64,000 nucleotides of DNA from Lactiplantibacillus modestisalitolerans (GCF_005405425.1 NZ_BJEA01000016.1:25196-89195); one strand, 5' to 3'; counted from the stretch's first letter, positions 18,873 to 28,583 are shown. Notes: generated by a model not told the origin, from the sequence alone. Translations and numbers: made by a program.

Positions 18873-20747
18873 CTATTCTTTTGGTTGTGCTTTAGCTTGC
18901 GCTTTAGCAGGTTTTCGCTTGGGAACCCGGTGCGTCGTCGACTTTTGATTCGTTGGTCGTTTAGTCGCAGCCGTTGATTTCTTAGCGGCCTTCTGCTTAT
19001 CAGCTGCCTGCCGGCCCTTTGATTGGCCCGCATTCGCTTTGTCAGCCGCTTGCGTTTTGGCCTTTTTCGCGTGGCGGTGATGATGCTGATTAACTTCCAT
19101 AATTACCGGCAAAATCACTGGGTGACGCTTCGTCTGATCCCATAAATAATGGTTTAGTTTTTCACGGACCGCCTGCTTGAGGTGTCCCCAATCAAACTCC
19201 TTGTTATCCAAGTTTGATTGCACGGTCGCCCGCACCAATTCAGCACTTTCCTGCATCAAATCCTTACTGGTCTTAACGTAAACAAAGCCGCGGGACGTAA
19301 TTTTCGGCGTCGCAATAATTTTTTTCTTCTTCCGGTCAATCGTAACGACTGCCACGAAAATACCATCTTCAGATAAAATTTTGCGGTCGCGCAACACAAT
19401 GTTCCCGATGTCACCAACACCAATCCCATCAATCATGGTGTCGCCAACTTCAATCGAGCCCGCCAAGTGCATTTCTTCGCCATCATATAATAGTTGATCA
19501 CCTTTAGATGTGATGAAGATATGGTCGGCCGGAATCCCAACTTCCTTGGCAAATTCCGCGTGGGCGTCTAAGAGCCGATATTCCCCTTGAATCGGGATAA
19601 AATATTTAGGCTTCATTAGGTCCATCATTAATTGTAAGTCCCGCTTAGTCGCGTTACCAGACGAATTCATTTCATCTGCAATGGCCTTCACGTCGGCACC
19701 AGCCCGATAAATAATATCACGCGTCTTGGCAACGACCGTTTCCATTGAATGGGACGGCGTTGTCGTAATAAAGACTAAGTCGCCCTTTTCAATATTAATC
19801 TTGCCCTCTTGCTTATTAGACATCCGCTGAAGTGCTTTAATGGGTTCCCCCATTCGTCCAGTTTGTAGAATAACCACTTGTGACGGATCTAACTTATCGA
19901 CGGCTTTCAGTGGTACCAAGACATCGTCCGGCATTTGTAATTTACCTAATTTCAAGGCAGTCTTAACAATACTTTCGACGTCTCCCGGCATGAGTGCAAC
20001 CTTCCGATTCGACTTAGCCGCCGCATCCAACACCTGTTGAATACGTAAAATATTGGACGCCACCGATGCCACAATAATGCGACCCTCATGATATTTAAAC
20101 GTCTCCAAGACGTAAGCCGCAATTTCACGTTCACTAACTGGCTGCCCATAGTTTTCAGCACTGGCCGAATCACTGAGGAGCGCCAGAACGTGCTTCGACC
20201 CAATTTCTGCTAACCGGGCAAAGTCAGTTTTGTAATCACCAACGGCGGTTGGATCAAATTTAAAGTCGCCCGTATAAACAATTGGCCCCGCATCGGTTTG
20301 CAGGACAATGCCCATTGAATCGGGAATTGAATGGGTTGTCCGGAAAAACGAAACGGTGACGTTACCAAAATCAATTTCCGTTTTTTCATTAATGATATGA
20401 AAATCATTAAACTTTTTGGCCTTCGGATCTTTTTGTAACTGAATTTTTGCCAACTCAATGGTCAATTCAGAGCCGAAAACTGGGACGTTGAATTCACTTA
20501 GAAAGTATGGCAACGCACCAATTGCATCCGCATGACCATGCGTTAGAAATACCCCGACAATTCGGGACGCATTTTCCCGTAAATAGCTAAAATCTGGGAT
20601 GACAATGTCAATCCCTAGTAGCTCATTTTCCGGGTACTTCAAACCACAGTCTAAAATGTAGATATCGTCATCAACTTCGACTGCGTACATGTTTTTACCG
20701 TTTTCACGAACCCCACCAAAGGGGGTAATTTGAATTTTACTACTCAA
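18873..20747 (-). CDS. rnjB: Ribonuclease J2
   Basis: Second RNase J paralogue (624 residues) of the metallo-beta-lactamase/beta-CASP family that processes mRNA 5' ends, usually as a complex with RNase J1. The metal site is degenerate: HGHADA at 70-75 replaces HGHEDH, SSGNAT replaces the HTSGHGG seen in J1, and QGEYR replaces HGEYR. This matches the known low-activity J2 class. Past residue about 553 a Lys/Ala/Gln/His-rich basic tail of roughly 70 residues extends the protein beyond the length of J1 here (558). It is cotranscribed after dapA (15-base gap). Confidence 0.9.
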   Translation of the reverse strand: MSSKIQITPFGGVRENGKNMYAVEVDDDIYILDCGLKYPENELLGIDIVIPDFSYLRENASRIVGVFLTHGHADAIGALPYFLSEFNVPVFGSELTIELAKIQLQKDPKAKKFNDFHIINEKTEIDFGNVTVSFFRTTHSIPDSMGIVLQTDAGPIVYTGDFKFDPTAVGDYKTDFARLAEIGSKHVLALLSDSASAENYGQPVSEREIAAYVLETFKYHEGRIIVASVASNILRIQQVLDAAAKSNRKVALMPGDVESIVKTALKLGKLQMPDDVLVPLKAVDKLDPSQVVILQTGRMGEPIKALQRMSNKQEGKINIEKGDLVFITTTPSHSMETVVAKTRDIIYRAGADVKAIADEMNSSGNATKRDLQLMMDLMKPKYFIPIQGEYRLLDAHAEFAKEVGIPADHIFITSKGDQLLYDGEEMHLAGSIEVGDTMIDGIGVGDIGNIVLRDRKILSEDGIFVAVVTIDRKKKKIIATPKITSRGFVYVKTSKDLMQESAELVRATVQSNLDNKEFDWGHLKQAVREKLNHYLWDQTKRHPVILPVIMEVNQHHHRHAKKAKTQAADKANAGQSKGRQAADKQKAAKKSTAATKRPTNQKSTTHRVPKRKPAKAQAKAQPKE

Positions 20748-20762
20748 TTATTTCACCTTGAT

Positions 20763-21638
20763 TCATTTAATGTTTAACGTTGTGAACAGCTGATTAGCTT
20801 GTTCATCATTTAGCGGTAAAATCGGCAACCGTGGTTCACCAACGGGCTGACCGAGATGGTTCAACGCCGCTTTAACTGGTGATGGTGACGGTGCACTAAA
20901 CAAAGCTGCCATCTTAGGGGTTAAATCCCGTTGGTACTTAGCAGCTTTCGCAATTTCACCCTTTTCAACGGCTTGGAACATGGCCGTCATTTCATCCCCA
21001 TAAATATGACTGGCAACTGAAATAACACCCGCACCGCCAATCTCCTTAGCGGCCAAGCTCTGTGCATCTTCACCAGTATAAACTAAGAAATTAGCGGGTG
21101 CGTTTTCAACGATGGCGCCAAATTCGTCCATCGACGTGCACTGCTTAATCCCAATAATATTCGGGTTTTGTGCCAAAGTTAAGACCGTTTGAACGTCCAT
21201 TTTAACGATGACCCGTCCCGGAATATTATAAATGATAACGGGAAGGCCACCCTGATCAGCAACCGCCGTAAAGTGCGCGATCATGCCCGCCTGGTCCGGC
21301 TTATTGTAATAAGGAACCACGACTAAGGCCGCATCGATTCCCTCAATCTGGCTAACCCGCTTCGTAAACGCAATGGTTGCCGCCGTACTGTTAGAACCAG
21401 TCCCAGCAACAATCGGCACGCGCCCAGCAACGATTTGCGCAGTTTTAGTTAATAACGCAACCTTTTCATCGTCCGTTAAGGTCGGGGCTTCGCCAGTAGT
21501 GCCCCCAACGATCAACCCCTGAGTACCATGGGCTAACAAATGTTCAATCAGGCTTTTAAGGCGCGCATCGTCTAATTGCTGTTGCTCATCAAAGGGGGTT
21601 ACCATCGCAGTCATTAAATCAACATTTTCAAAGTTCAT
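20763..21638 (-). CDS. dapA: 4-hydroxy-tetrahydrodipicolinate synthase
   Basis: Condenses pyruvate and aspartate semialdehyde, the first step toward diaminopimelate and lysine, so it supplies the cell wall. The 291 residues show GGTTGEAPT (about 41-49), YNIPGR with the catalytic Tyr near 135, and the Schiff-base Lys in NIIGIKQC near 160. Ribosome site AGGAG precedes the ATG at 21638. The upstream leader is short (about 115 bases) and too small for a lysine riboswitch. It heads an operon with rnjB. Confidence 0.93.
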   Translation of the reverse strand: MNFENVDLMTAMVTPFDEQQQLDDARLKSLIEHLLAHGTQGLIVGGTTGEAPTLTDDEKVALLTKTAQIVAGRVPIVAGTGSNSTAATIAFTKRVSQIEGIDAALVVVPYYNKPDQAGMIAHFTAVADQGGLPVIIYNIPGRVIVKMDVQTVLTLAQNPNIIGIKQCTSMDEFGAIVENAPANFLVYTGEDAQSLAAKEIGGAGVISVASHIYGDEMTAMFQAVEKGEIAKAAKYQRDLTPKMAALFSAPSPSPVKAALNHLGQPVGEPRLPILPLNDEQANQLFTTLNIK

Positions 21639-21753
21639 GAATTAAAAACTCCTCTATTAAGTTTTACGAGTATCAATATACTCATACCGAATAAGTAACT
21701 CTCCTTAGTTTATCACATTTTAAACTAAAGCAATAGCTAGACCGTTTACACCA

Positions 21754-22983
21754 TCAGCCTTCTGCCCGACCGCGTGAACGCCGTAAGTAATGCCACCACA
21801 GCAGAACCACACCCAGTTCAAGTAGCGCCGTCACCAAAAAGATCGGTTGGTACCCCCACTGATTAGCGACCACCACCGCCAATCCGGGGCCCACCACGTT
21901 ACCGGTGGCCTGTGCCGACTGGTTCAAACTAAAAACCCGACCAAAGGTGGCCCGGGGGACGTGCTCAACCGTGATTACCTGCAACGCGGGTAGCAAGGCA
22001 GCATCTGCGACCCCTAAAAGTAAGCGCAGTACAAAAACTTGTAGCGGCGACTGCGCCCAGCTCGTTAATAACAAATCCAATCCCGCTCCGCTCAGAAAGA
22101 CCAGCAAACATCGCTGGGCCCCAAACCGGTCGATTAACTGGCCAACCCACCCAGCCATTAAAATGGTCGCAATCCCTGGTGCTGCGGCAATCAGCCCGGT
22201 CATCCATAAAACGGTCTGGGTCGGCGCGCCCCGTTCCAATTCTGCCACGAATAAACTTAATAACGGGGTAATGGCGTTCGTTGTCGCCTGAATCACGAGT
22301 AACGAACTAAACAACGCCAATAAAAACGGAGCCCCCAGTTGGCGTAAGACGGGCCGCAGCGGCGGTAACGCCGCCCGGCTAATTGGCGTTACCTCCTCCG
22401 TGACTCCCCAAAGGGTGAGGCCAAATACGAGCGCCATCAAAAAACTAGTCACGATAAACGCTCCCCGGTAGCCAACCGTCGCCGCTAAACCACTTCCTAA
22501 CAGCGGTCCTAATAGGCTACCACTGATTGCGCCAGTCACCAATTTACTGAGCAGTTGGCCTCGGCGCTGAGCCGGCACCGTCAGTGACAGCAGGGCGTTT
22601 GCATTATTGATATAGCCTGAAAACACCCCCTGCAACGCTCGTAGCAATAGTAGTACCGCTACGTTAGGGGCCAGCCCCACCCCTAAAATAGTCAGTGACA
22701 TCATTCCAGAAGCGCGTAAGCACATTAACTTACGCCCCTTTTGATCCGCTAAGCGTCCCCACAAAGGTGCAACCAGCGCCTTGCAAGCGTACGTCACGCC
22801 AAACGCCGCCGCCCCTAAAAAATTTAGTTGTGCAGTGGTAAAGGTTCCTAATGTTTGGATATAAAGTGCAATAAATGGTAGCGTCATCGCGTTACCAAGA
22901 TCGGTAATCAAACTACCAAACCATAAAATACGAAAATTCCGGGTTAGCGTCGGACTTTTAATCAACCTAATCGCCTCAATCAT
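21754..22983 (-). CDS. MFS transporter, 12-helix drug-efflux type
   Basis: A 409-residue membrane protein with regular hydrophobic helices in two halves. The loop-2/3 motif GRLADQKGRKLM (about 76-87) and its repeat in the second half (GQLIDRFGAQRCLL near 282) are the major-facilitator signature, and GSLLGPLLGSG near 154 resembles the antiporter motif C. It is likely a proton-driven exporter of the MdtG-like group; substrate unknown. It is flanked by dapA and rpsO without an operon partner, and its ribosome site is weak. Confidence 0.85.
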   Translation of the reverse strand: MIEAIRLIKSPTLTRNFRILWFGSLITDLGNAMTLPFIALYIQTLGTFTTAQLNFLGAAAFGVTYACKALVAPLWGRLADQKGRKLMCLRASGMMSLTILGVGLAPNVAVLLLLRALQGVFSGYINNANALLSLTVPAQRRGQLLSKLVTGAISGSLLGPLLGSGLAATVGYRGAFIVTSFLMALVFGLTLWGVTEEVTPISRAALPPLRPVLRQLGAPFLLALFSSLLVIQATTNAITPLLSLFVAELERGAPTQTVLWMTGLIAAAPGIATILMAGWVGQLIDRFGAQRCLLVFLSGAGLDLLLTSWAQSPLQVFVLRLLLGVADAALLPALQVITVEHVPRATFGRVFSLNQSAQATGNVVGPGLAVVVANQWGYQPIFLVTALLELGVVLLWWHYLRRSRGRAEG

Positions 22984-23097
22984 TTAATCTATCGCCCACT
23001 ATAGCGAACACTCGTTTGTTGATGGTTGATTTTATGTATAGTTTATGTAAAGGACGTTTACGACCCGGGAATCCGCTTAACGAACCGGTAATTAGAC

Positions 23098-23127
23098 AAA
23101 AAAAGGCACCACCCATTCGGGTAGTGC
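23098..23127 (-). terminator. Terminator of rpsO
   Basis: GCACCACCC/GGGTAGTGC stem, followed on the minus strand by seven T, 15 bases past the rpsO stop. Confidence 0.88.
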
Positions 23128-23141
23128 GCTTAATTTCATAA

Positions 23142-23411
23142 TTAACGACGAAGACCAAGGCTCTTGATCAAATCGCGGTAACGGTTAACGTCTTCTTTAC
23201 GAAGGTAAGCTAACAAGTTACGACGGTGACCAATTTTCTTCATCAAACCGCGTTGTGAATGAAAATCCTTCTTGTGAACACGGATATGTTCGTTCAGTTC
23301 GTTAATGTCTTCCGTTAAAACTGCAACTTGGACTTCAACTGAACCAGTGTCGCCTTCATGACGGCCATACTTATTAATAAGTTCCGTCTTCTTTTCGCGT
23401 GAAATTGCCAT
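23142..23411 (-). CDS. rpsO: 30S ribosomal protein S15
   Basis: An 89-residue primary 16S rRNA-binding protein of the small subunit platform, starting [21 protein letters not shown] and containing the rRNA-contact sequence [17 protein letters not shown]. The frame is open far upstream, but the ATG at 23411 has AAAGGTGG nearby and gives exactly the family length. It is divergent from rpsT; the shared 227-base region holds both promoters and, by analogy with other species, possibly an S15 autoregulatory leader that I could not identify. Confidence 0.97.
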   Translation of the reverse strand: MAISREKKTELINKYGRHEGDTGSVEVQVAVLTEDINELNEHIRVHKKDFHSQRGLMKKIGHRRNLLAYLRKEDVNRYRDLIKSLGLRR

Positions 23412-23575
23412 GTGTTTCAACCACCTTTCAAATAATTGCCCTAAACTGAGTAAATCGTCGGTGGTGCGCGAAAAACTAAGTAAAGGGTTGCTGAACACTT
23501 GATATAGTTTAGCAAAGCAAGCAGTAAAAAGCAAGCACCAACGCATATCAAGATAAATTACTTTACACTTAACTA

Positions 23576-23604
23576 TTGCATTCAAGCCGGCGCTTATGTA
23601 TAAT
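23576..23604 (+). promoter_or_regulatory. Promoter of rpsT
   Basis: TTGCAT (23576-23581) and a perfect TATAAT (23599-23604) are 17 bases apart, with GGAGG at 23626-23630. Confidence 0.78.
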
Positions 23605-23638
23605 AGCATTTGTTGAAAAAATGATGGAGGTGAATCTG

Positions 23639-23893
23639 ATGCCAATTATCAAATCCGCTATTGAACGCGTGAAAACAAACAATAAAGCAAACGCCCGTAA
23701 CACTGCACAAATGAGTGCAATGCGGACCGCTGTTAAAAAATTCGAAAATGCTAAAACTGCTGGCGCTGACAACGTCGATGACTTATACGTCGCAGCCGTA
23801 AGTGCTGTTGACAAAGCCGCTTCTAAGGGGCTCATCAAACGTAATAAAGCTGCCCGTGACAAGTCACGGATGGCTGCACGTTACGCCAAGTAA
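23639..23893 (+). CDS. rpsT: 30S ribosomal protein S20
   Basis: An 84-residue basic helical protein ([22 protein letters not shown]) that binds 16S rRNA early in 30S assembly. The start follows GGAGGTGAATCTG; an in-frame TTG at 23576 is part of the -35 box and was rejected. It is a single gene with its own promoter and terminator, opposite to rpsO. Confidence 0.97.
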   Translation: MPIIKSAIERVKTNNKANARNTAQMSAMRTAVKKFENAKTAGADNVDDLYVAAVSAVDKAASKGLIKRNKAARDKSRMAARYAK

Positions 23894-23900
23894 TAATTAG

Positions 23901-23930
23901 AACGCCGAAGCTTCGCGCTGGCGTTTTTTT
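23901..23930 (+). terminator. Terminator of rpsT
   Basis: AACGCC/GGCGTT hairpin followed by seven T, 8 bases after the stop. Confidence 0.85.
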
Positions 23931-23943
23931 ATACCATTATTTT

Positions 23944-23985
23944 AGGGGCTTCACAATGCAAACGATTTTGCATTGTGAAGCCCCT
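23944..23985. terminator. Perfect 19-bp hairpin between rpsT and holA
   Basis: AGGGGCTTCACAATGCAAA (23944-23962) pairs perfectly with 23967-23985 around a 4-base loop. The T run (TATTTTTA) is on the plus-strand side; the minus strand, where holA ends, continues AAAATAAT. It therefore looks like a second plus-strand stop, or a non-canonical end for holA. Confidence 0.65.
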
Positions 23986-23989
23986 ATTT

Positions 23990-25018
23990 TTATGCCCGCC
24001 GACCACTCACAACGCGCCGTTCATTTACAAATTGAACCATGAATAATTCAAATAAAAGCTCCGGGTCCCGTTGGGTCGTCTTCATTTGGTTTTCAGTCTT
24101 TAATAGTCCTAAGTAAGCTGCTCGCAACGCAGCCTGATCAAAATGCCGCACAACTTGCATGGCTAACTTAACCCGGTACGGGTGCACCTTCAACGTGCTT
24201 GCCAGACTTCCTTGACTATACCCCGCCCGCGCTAATATTTTTACCTGTAGTAAAAGTCGAAATTGGCCAAGTAAAATGGCGTTAATTTTCAACGGCGCTT
24301 CCTGGGCCGCCACCAAGTCGTGATACAACGCCACGGCCGCTTGCGTTTGGTACCGTAAAACATGATTGACCAGATCAAAGACGTTTTGAGTCAGGGACTT
24401 CGTAACCAACGCGTCCACTGCCGCTAGTTCAATCCGCTGGGTTTGCGCCGCGTAGATCATTAATTTCGGTAATTGCCCCATAATTAACCCTAGTTGCCCA
24501 TCCGTCCGATTCATCAGCTCTTGAAAAGCATCCTGGTCAATACTGATTTGCTTTGCATCCAGTGCCGTTTGCACGTACTGCCGCGTTTCGCGCTCCGAAA
24601 CTTGATTGATTTCAATGATGGTGGCCTGCTTTTTCAGTGTTTTAACCAGTTTTTTTCGCGCATCCAACTTATCATAAGGCGCAATTAGCACCAGGATCGT
24701 ACTCGGTTCAGGATGCTCGAAGTAACGCTGTAAGCTCTCCAGATCATGGTCCACTTTACTTTTTTTATTTTCACCGGTCAAAAAGTACGGGTGGTTTACA
24801 AAAACCAGCCGCCGTTCACCAAAAAACGGTGCGGACATGGCATCGTCCAACGCAACGGCAACCGGAGTCGTTTCCATATCATAACGACCGACGTTCATCG
24901 TCCGTTCTTCGCTCGGAATTAATTCTATTAGTTGGTGCCTTAATTGATCAGCTAAATAATCCACTTTTCCTAAGATAACGTAAAGCGGTGCTATTTTACC
25001 CGCGCGAATGGTTTTCAA
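23990..25018 (-). CDS. holA: DNA polymerase III subunit delta
   Basis: Clamp-loader wrench subunit (342 residues) that opens the sliding clamp. It starts MKTIRAGKIAPLYVILGKVDYL, with the family's degenerate P-loop region, then FFGERRLVFVNHPYFL and a helical collar domain at the C terminus. The start overlaps the 3' end of comEC by 23 bases, so it is the last gene of the comE operon, as in many Firmicutes where holA follows comEC. Confidence 0.92.
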   Translation of the reverse strand: MKTIRAGKIAPLYVILGKVDYLADQLRHQLIELIPSEERTMNVGRYDMETTPVAVALDDAMSAPFFGERRLVFVNHPYFLTGENKKSKVDHDLESLQRYFEHPEPSTILVLIAPYDKLDARKKLVKTLKKQATIIEINQVSERETRQYVQTALDAKQISIDQDAFQELMNRTDGQLGLIMGQLPKLMIYAAQTQRIELAAVDALVTKSLTQNVFDLVNHVLRYQTQAAVALYHDLVAAQEAPLKINAILLGQFRLLLQVKILARAGYSQGSLASTLKVHPYRVKLAMQVVRHFDQAALRAAYLGLLKTENQMKTTQRDPELLFELFMVQFVNERRVVSGRRA

Positions 25019-27290
25019 GGCCTGCTGAGCGTTGATATAAATTACCCTCTTTCAAAAATGTTTGCCACCGTTCTGGACGACCACCCCCGTACCAATACGT
25101 GATCATCCCCTGTTGGGCAGTTGAATACGTCCAGATTTGCTGTTGACGTAACGTTTCCAACGTACTGGCATTCGGGTGACCGTAACGGTTATGCCGCCCA
25201 ACGGATAGAATACCAATTTGGACGCCGAGTTGCTGAAGCACCCCCGGGTCCGAAGCGGTCCGACTACCGTGATGTCCTAATTTTAACACGGACACCCGTA
25301 AATCGGGAAACTGCTTCATAATGGCCCGCTCACCCGGTCGGTCTAAATCGCCCGTAAACATAAAGGTTCGCCGACCAAACTGACCGCTCACAGCCAACGA
25401 GTCCGCATTCTCAGCAGTCCCCGGTTTAAACGGATGCCGGACGGTTAAACCATCCGCGAACCGCTGACCGGCCAGGGCCTCAATCACTTGCGGGGGCCGG
25501 CGGACGACGTTTAATAGTCGCTGGAATTTAGGCAAGTGCGCCATTCCAGCCGGGACAACTACTTGTTTAACCCGCATCAACCGCAACAAAGCCCCGAAAT
25601 CTCCCATATGGTCAACGTCTTTATGGGTCAAATAAACGCGATCTAGCTGCGTAATTCCTAAACGGTGGAGGTAATTAACGGTAATGCTTTCCACCCTTGG
25701 CCGGCGATATTGATCAGTCTGCTTCCAGGCTGGTTGGGGAAACTTCAATTGGCCGCCCGTATCAATCAAACTAACTTGGCGGTTGAACGGTCGACGAATT
25801 AGAATCGAATCGCCTTGCCCAACGTCAATAAAGTGAACCGCTCCCCGTAACGGATAGTGCAACGTAATGGCGAGCGCCAAGTAAGCTAACAGTAGCGATT
25901 GGTATCGCCGCCAACTGGGCCGACGCAGGGTCCAGAGCGTTAATAATCCTAGTCCCCAGCCCCACACCGCGTTTGGTTGACCGACCGTTAACAAGCCGGG
26001 AAGTTGCCCAACTGCCACTAACCCGGCTTGAAAATGGCTAAGTAACCATTCAATCGGGGGCGTTACCGCGGGATTTATTAATCCGAAAACGGTGCCGCCA
26101 ATGGTTGCCGGAAAAATAACCGCTCCAAACAGTGGCGCAATTAAGACGTTAATGAGCAAGCTTAAAACGTGCCATTGCGCCGTAGCAATCAGTAACAACG
26201 GCAAACTGACAAGTTGCACGTTGAGTGCTAATTGCCACGGTGAGCGGTGCGGCACTAGTAATAACAGTAGCGCTAAGCCGTAGCTAAGTTGCCCGCCAAG
26301 CTGGCCTAGCACCCCCGGATCCGTAATCAACCCAATTAAGAGGGCCGCACTCCAGCCGCTCAAAGCACTATGGCGCTGATGACTCAGCCGCTGCCATACC
26401 AGTGGTAAGCCAGCCGTTAAAACCGCTCGCTGTAAGCTAGCCGCGCCCCCACCCAATATCAGGTATGCGGGTAGCAATCCCAATAACCAATTGGTCGTCG
26501 CCTGTTCACTTAAATGCAGTCGAATCAATCCCCAGCGAAGCATGCTGATCAAAAGAATCACGTGCATGCCCGACAAGCTAAATAAATGGAGTAATCCCAA
26601 CTCACGCACCGGTGCCATTTCAGTTTGGAAGTCAGCCGGCCGCATACCAATCAATAAACTGAGCGCGTACCGCCGTAATGTCGGCGGTAACCGTTCGCAG
26701 GCTAGCGCAAACTGTTTACGATACCGATGCAACTGCGCTGCGGGCCACTGCCAACCAGTCACCTTAAGCGGCGCCCACTGATAATGGTCTGCTAGCTGCA
26801 ATTGATACAAAACACCCTGACCCCGGTAATACTTAGGGGCATCAAATTGCCCTGGATTAGTTGGCGGTGCCACTGGCCCAAGCGTGCCTTGAACGCGCCA
26901 TTCAGTCGTGGTTGTGACCGTTTGAAGCTGATGCTGATCCGCTGGACGAGCAATGCGACCATATGCAATCACCCGCCCCTTGCCCGCAACGGTCCCTAGC
27001 AGCTGCAACTGGTCCCCGCGAACGCGAACATCATCGGGTGCCACTACCATCCGGGTCGTTACCGTTGTCGGCATCTGAGCTTGTGCGTATTGAAAGCGTT
27101 GTCCTTGCCAACCAAACCAACCCATCATGAGTCCGGTAACGCTTAGGGTGGTCATTAAAATCACCCGATTTTGAGTCCGGTAAGCGCGGACAAGCCACAA
27201 GCCTAATAACCCGGCCGCCACCCACTGATCTGCAACCAACCAACTGCTGAGTAACGCCGCAGCGATGGCGGCAAAAAACAGCGCCGTCAT
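24996..27290 (-). CDS. comEC: DNA internalization competence protein ComEC/Rec2
   Basis: A 764-residue membrane channel thought to pass single-stranded DNA across the membrane. Order: two N-terminal membrane helices, an OB-like domain (about 85-190), the Competence membrane domain (about 225-480, LFSLSGMHVILL near 240) and a C-terminal metallo-beta-lactamase-like domain with VGQGDSILI, LTHKDVDHMGD and LGHHGSRTASD. All expected parts are present with no frameshift. It directly abuts comEB. Competence in the host is not shown by this alone, since other com genes lie elsewhere. Confidence 0.93.
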   Translation of the reverse strand: MTALFFAAIAAALLSSWLVADQWVAAGLLGLWLVRAYRTQNRVILMTTLSVTGLMMGWFGWQGQRFQYAQAQMPTTVTTRMVVAPDDVRVRGDQLQLLGTVAGKGRVIAYGRIARPADQHQLQTVTTTTEWRVQGTLGPVAPPTNPGQFDAPKYYRGQGVLYQLQLADHYQWAPLKVTGWQWPAAQLHRYRKQFALACERLPPTLRRYALSLLIGMRPADFQTEMAPVRELGLLHLFSLSGMHVILLISMLRWGLIRLHLSEQATTNWLLGLLPAYLILGGGAASLQRAVLTAGLPLVWQRLSHQRHSALSGWSAALLIGLITDPGVLGQLGGQLSYGLALLLLLVPHRSPWQLALNVQLVSLPLLLIATAQWHVLSLLINVLIAPLFGAVIFPATIGGTVFGLINPAVTPPIEWLLSHFQAGLVAVGQLPGLLTVGQPNAVWGWGLGLLTLWTLRRPSWRRYQSLLLAYLALAITLHYPLRGAVHFIDVGQGDSILIRRPFNRQVSLIDTGGQLKFPQPAWKQTDQYRRPRVESITVNYLHRLGITQLDRVYLTHKDVDHMGDFGALLRLMRVKQVVVPAGMAHLPKFQRLLNVVRRPPQVIEALAGQRFADGLTVRHPFKPGTAENADSLAVSGQFGRRTFMFTGDLDRPGERAIMKQFPDLRVSVLKLGHHGSRTASDPGVLQQLGVQIGILSVGRHNRYGHPNASTLETLRQQQIWTYSTAQQGMITYWYGGGRPERWQTFLKEGNLYQRSAGLENHSRG

Positions 27291-27776
27291 TTACTGTTGG
27301 TTAAGTAAAATCTTGTCTAATCCCAACTGATCTAAATCATGTTGATCAAATTTAACTTGTTGTAACGCAACCCCCTTGCGCTTAATAAGCGCCATGGCGT
27401 AATCGTCATTATGATAATTACGTAAATAATGAATTTTCTTAATTCCGGCTTGTAACAGCATCTTCGTGCATTGTAAGCACGGAAAATCCGTGACGTAAAT
27501 TTCCGCACCGTCCGTGGCCGCGCCAAACTTCGCACACTGCAGAATTGCATTCATTTCCGCATGAATCGTCCGAACGCAGTGTCCGTCAACTAAATAACAG
27601 CCTTCATCAATGCAATGAACATCGCCCGTGACCGAACCGTTATAGCCACCGGCAATAATCCGTTTGTCCCGGACAATCGTTGCCCCCACCGATAACCGTT
27701 CACACGTGCTCCGCGTCGCCAGTAGCACGGCTTGCATCATAAAATATTGATCCCAAGGAATTCGCTGCTTTTTCAT
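27291..27776 (-). CDS. comEB: ComE operon protein 2, dCMP deaminase family
   Basis: A 161-residue cytidine/deoxycytidylate deaminase fold protein. The zinc site is intact: HAEMNAIL (near 94) and PCLQCTKML (near 119), plus an extra Cys/His set (CIDEGC...GHCVR near 74-88) typical of dCMP deaminases. A nucleotide-pool role (dUMP supply) is likely; a direct competence role is not established. It lies between comEA and comEC. Confidence 0.9.
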   Translation of the reverse strand: MKKQRIPWDQYFMMQAVLLATRSTCERLSVGATIVRDKRIIAGGYNGSVTGDVHCIDEGCYLVDGHCVRTIHAEMNAILQCAKFGAATDGAEIYVTDFPCLQCTKMLLQAGIKKIHYLRNYHNDDYAMALIKRKGVALQQVKFDQHDLDQLGLDKILLNQQ

Positions 27777-27829
27777 TATAATTGCCTCACTTTCAATGAC
27801 AGTAGTATACCAAATAGTCTGGCGGTGAA

Positions 27830-28528
27830 CTAGACACTCACTTTATCTTTATACTTTGCAACCGTTTTTTCACCAAAACCGGCAACGTTTTTTAAGTCAT
27901 CGACCGATTTAAACGGACCGTGCTGTTGCCGATAATCAATAATTTTCTGGGCCTTCTTCGCGCCAATCCCCTGTAGCGTTTGGAGTGCCTGGGCGTCGGC
28001 GGTATTCAAATTAACGCCAGCGCCGGAAGCCCCGCTTGCTTCCGTACTTGCACTAGTCGCGCCAACCGGCCCCGCGGAGGCCGCCGGAGCCGTCGTTGGC
28101 GGCAAAACGGGGTGCTGCTCCCCCTTCGCTGGTACGTAAATAACTTGCTGATCACGAACTTTAGCTGCCAAGTTAACCTGCTGTTGATCGGCCTGCGGTA
28201 ACAAGCCCTGCGCCAAGCGAACAACGTCGGCAACCCGCATGCTTGCTTGAACCCGGTATAAACCGGGACGTTTAACCGCTCCCTTAATATCAACGTACGC
28301 CTCCGTAGCTGGCGCGGCGATTGAATTAGCCGTCCGCCCCGCTTGGTGCGACGCCGGTTTCCCAGCGGGCCGCGCCGCCGCTGAATGGGCTTGGGCCAAC
28401 ACATTAGCTGGTTGCGGTTCAGGCTGGGCTAACTGTCCCAGTCCCCAACCTATCGCCGTAATCAGCACCACAACCGCAACCAGTCCAACTTGCCAATGGG
28501 CCTTTAGCCAGAGCCACTTTTCCATCAT
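27830..28528 (-). CDS. comEA: DNA-binding competence protein ComEA
   Basis: A 232-residue membrane-anchored DNA receptor. There is one N-terminal transmembrane helix (QVGLVAVVVLITAIGWGL), an SLBB domain (VDIKGAVKRPGLYRV), a Pro/Ala/Ser linker and a C-terminal pair of helix-hairpin-helix motifs (LNTADAQALQTLQGIG and LKNVAGFGEKTV) that bind double-stranded DNA. ATG at 28528 is preferred because AAGGTGG lies 8 bases ahead; an ATG eight codons upstream lacks a site. It heads comEA-comEB-comEC-holA. Confidence 0.92.
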   Translation of the reverse strand: MMEKWLWLKAHWQVGLVAVVVLITAIGWGLGQLAQPEPQPANVLAQAHSAAARPAGKPASHQAGRTANSIAAPATEAYVDIKGAVKRPGLYRVQASMRVADVVRLAQGLLPQADQQQVNLAAKVRDQQVIYVPAKGEQHPVLPPTTAPAASAGPVGATSASTEASGASGAGVNLNTADAQALQTLQGIGAKKAQKIIDYRQQHGPFKSVDDLKNVAGFGEKTVAKYKDKVSV

Positions 28529-28583
28529 TGTGATAACCACCTTTCCGTTCATTCATTAATTTCGCGAAAAAGGCGTGAACGCA

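Noticed and set aside
21639..21753. Possible lysine riboswitch ahead of dapA
   Set aside because: The leader is only about 115 bases and lacks the length and helices such a switch needs.
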